In this document: one piece after another, positions 5,175 to 7,086 of the stretch | Position numbering within the stretch: the stretch's first letter is position 1 | Layout of the letters: each line of letters opens with the position of its first letter | Origin: Candidatus Coatesbacteria bacterium RBG_13_66_14 | GTDB lineage: Bacteria; RBG-13-66-14 | Reading direction: 5' to 3' | Length of the DNA stretch: 7,086 nt | Assembly (NCBI GenBank): GCA_001774505.1 | Contig: MFAF01000021.1 | Coordinates: 1 to 7,086, forward strand | Notes under the pieces: model-generated | Database searches by the model: none | Told to the model about the DNA's origin: nothing | Seen by the model: the letters and a program-made list of their open reading frames with translations, nothing else | Position numbers and translations under genes: made by a program

Positions 5175-7086
5175 GTGTCCAAAGTAATCGGAATAGACCT
5201 GGGGACGACCAACTCCTGCGTGGCGGTGATGGAGGGCGGCGAGCCCACCGTCATCCCCAACGCCGAGGGCGGCCGCACCACCCCCAGCGTCGTCGCCTTC
5301 ACCAAGGATGAGGAGCGCCTGGTGGGCCCGGTCGCCAAGCGGCAGGCCATCACCAACCCCGACAACACCGTCTCCTCGATCAAGCGTTTCATGGGCCGCA
5401 AGTTCGAGGAGGTCTCCGAGGAGATAAAGACCGTCCCCTTCAAGGTGGTCAAGGCGAAAAACGGCGACGCCCACGTCCGGATCGGCGACCAGACCTACAC
5501 CCCGCCGGAAATCTCGGCCATGATCCTGCAGAAGATGCGGCAGACGGCCGAGGACTATCTGGGCGAGAAGGTGACCAAGGCCGTCGTCACCGTGCCGGCT
5601 TACTTCAGCGATTCCCAGCGTCAGGCCACCAAGGACGCGGGGAAAATCGCCGGCCTAGAGGTCCTGCGCATCGTCAACGAGCCCACGGCGGCCTCCCTGG
5701 CCTACGGCCTGGACAAGGGCGCCGAGCACAAGACCATCGCCGTCTTCGACCTGGGCGGCGGCACCTTCGACGTCAGCGTCCTCGAGCTCGGCGACGGCGT
5801 CTTCGAGGTCAAATCAACCAACGGCGACACCCACCTGGGCGGCGACGACTTCGACAAGCGGGTCATAGACTGGCTCGCCGACGAGTTCAAGAAGAAGTAC
5901 GGCATTGACCTGCGCTCCGACAAGATGGCGCTCCAGCGCCTCAAGGACGCCGCCGAGAAAGCCAAGTGCGAGCTCTCCACCGTCACCGTCACGCCCATCA
6001 ACCTGCCCTTCGTCACCGCCGACGCCTCGGGGCCCAAACACCTGAACGAGGAGCTCTCCCGGGCCAAGTTCGAGTCCCTGGTGGACGACCTGATCGAGCG
6101 CACCGTGGGGCCGTGCAAAAAGGCCATGTCGGACGCCGGCCTCAAGCCCGCCGACATCAACGAGGTGATCCTGGTCGGCGGCTCCACCCGCATCCCCGCC
6201 GTGCAGGCCAAGGTCAAGGAGCTCTTCCAGCGCGAGCCGCACAAGGGCGTCCACCCCGATGAGGTGGTGGCCGTGGGCGCCGCCATCCAGGCCGGCATCC
6301 TGGCCGGAGAGGTCACCGACATCCTCCTGCTGGACGTCACCCCGCTCTCCCTGGGCATCGAGACCCTGGGCAGCGTCTTCACCCGGCTTATAGACCGCAA
6401 CACCACCATCCCGGTGCACAAGAGCCAGATTTTCACCACCGCCGAGAACAACCAGACCACGGTGGAGGTCCACGTCCTGCAGGGCGAGCGCGAGATGGCC
6501 ATGTACAACAAGACCATCGGCCGCTTCCACCTCACCGGCATCCCCCCGGCCATGCGCGGCGTGCCGCAGATCGAGGTCTCCTTCGACATAGACGCCAACG
6601 GAATAGTCAAGGTCTCGGCCAAGGACCTGGCCACCGCCAAGCAGCAGGAGATAACCATCACCGCCTCCAGCGGGCTCACCGACAGCGAGATTGACCAGAT
6701 GGTCAAAGACGCCGAGACCCACGCCGACGAGGACCGGAAGAAGCGCGAGGAGGTGGACCTGCGCAACCAGGCCGATTCCGCCGTCTACGGAGCGGAAAAG
6801 CTCTTGAAGGACATGGAGGGCAAGGTCCCGGCCGACGACAAGGCCAAGATCGAGGCCGCCATGGGGCGGGTCCGCGAGGCGCTCAAGGGCGACGATATTA
6901 CCGAGGTCCGGTCGGCCATGGAGGGGCTCAACGGCGCGCTCAACGAGCTCTCCGCCAAGCTCTACCAGCAGGCCGGCTCGCAGCAGGGCCAACCGGGCGG
7001 CGGCGGCGGTCAGCCGGGCGGCGAGCCCGCGGGCGACGGCGCCGGGAACAAAGATGACGTCGTAGACGCCGACTACGAGGTCCTCG
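5175..7086 (+). CDS. dnaK: Chaperone DnaK (Hsp70), last few residues beyond window
   Basis: DnaK is the ATP-driven cytoplasmic Hsp70 that binds exposed hydrophobic peptides with DnaJ and GrpE. The window holds 637 codons plus one base; bacterial DnaK is usually about 605-640 residues, so little is missing. Nucleotide-binding motifs are intact: GIDLGTTNS (6-14), NEPTAA (168-173), DLGGGTFD (192-199) and LVGGSTR (333-339). The interdomain linker is [13 protein letters not shown] (382-394), followed by the beta substrate-binding domain and helical lid. The Gly/Gln-rich tail leads to [11 protein letters not shown], close to the typical DnaK ending. The NBD contains the segment present in Gram-negative DnaK and absent from Firmicutes forms. 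Phe402 replaces a Met usually found at this position beside the peptide pocket. grpE and dnaJ are not upstream, and no CIRCE repeat is visible in the 71-bp gap. Identity is secure. Confidence 0.98.
   Translation, partial: MSKVIGIDLGTTNSCVAVMEGGEPTVIPNAEGGRTTPSVVAFTKDEERLVGPVAKRQAITNPDNTVSSIKRFMGRKFEEVSEEIKTVPFKVVKAKNGDAHVRIGDQTYTPPEISAMILQKMRQTAEDYLGEKVTKAVVTVPAYFSDSQRQATKDAGKIAGLEVLRIVNEPTAASLAYGLDKGAEHKTIAVFDLGGGTFDVSVLELGDGVFEVKSTNGDTHLGGDDFDKRVIDWLADEFKKKYGIDLRSDKMALQRLKDAAEKAKCELSTVTVTPINLPFVTADASGPKHLNEELSRAKFESLVDDLIERTVGPCKKAMSDAGLKPADINEVILVGGSTRIPAVQAKVKELFQREPHKGVHPDEVVAVGAAIQAGILAGEVTDILLLDVTPLSLGIETLGSVFTRLIDRNTTIPVHKSQIFTTAENNQTTVEVHVLQGEREMAMYNKTIGRFHLTGIPPAMRGVPQIEVSFDIDANGIVKVSAKDLATAKQQEITITASSGLTDSEIDQMVKDAETHADEDRKKREEVDLRNQADSAVYGAEKLLKDMEGKVPADDKAKIEAAMGRVREALKGDDITEVRSAMEGLNGALNELSAKLYQQAGSQQGQPGGGGGQPGGEPAGDGAGNKDDVVDADYEVL

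Noticed and set aside
5702..6992. Long minus-strand open frames (354 and 392 codons) opposite dnaK
   Set aside because: Long antisense frames opposite hsp70 genes are a known result of biased codon use. These have no domain pattern or ribosome site.

Overview
The window is GC-rich, densely coding DNA from a bacterium, probably Gram-negative. The DnaK has the NBD segment typical of Gram-negative forms, and two proteins carry Sec-type signal peptides. The large secreted protease-like protein at the left is of a kind I associate with Myxococcota and with uncultured GC-rich lineages of the FCB group and nearby candidate phyla. That placement comes from protein style only and is weak. Nothing here identifies a species, and I see no rRNA, tRNA, IS element, integrase or CRISPR array.

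Layout: (1) 1-2379, minus strand: the N-terminal 793 codons of a secreted HExxH metalloprotease-like protein whose C-terminus lies beyond base 1. (2) 2380-2712: a 333-bp divergent intergenic region with a convincing sigma70-type promoter for the protease, a -10 element for the rightward gene, and two inverted repeats. (3) 2713-3612, plus: a UbiA-family membrane prenyltransferase with both Asp-rich motifs intact. (4) 3613-3866: 254 bp of non-coding DNA with a palindrome joined to a 10-bp tandem repeat (a G-quadruplex motif on the minus strand) and then two GC-rich hairpins. (5) 3867-4298, plus: a stand-alone response-regulator receiver domain. (6) 4291-5103, plus: an unrecognised secreted 270-aa protein with four degenerate ~30-residue repeats, overlapping the regulator gene by 8 bp. 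(7) 5175-7086, plus: dnaK with a GTG start and a strong Shine-Dalgarno, nearly complete but cut at the right edge.

How the genes relate: the regulator and the secreted repeat protein are almost certainly translationally coupled. dnaK follows after 71 bp with no rightward terminator that I can see, so it may share that transcript; this is inference. No CIRCE-type heat-shock operator is visible before dnaK. The prenyltransferase probably makes or modifies a prenylated quinone or lipid, and its substrate cannot be read from sequence. The protease and prenyltransferase are transcribed divergently and need not be functionally related.

The two largest real frames, the protease and dnaK, run off the window edges. 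Many long open frames lie antisense or out of frame to the real genes and are compositional shadows. The core genes are ordinary. The most distinctive items are the non-coding repeat cluster at 3635-3822, the four-repeat secreted protein, and the receiver/secreted-protein/dnaK arrangement.
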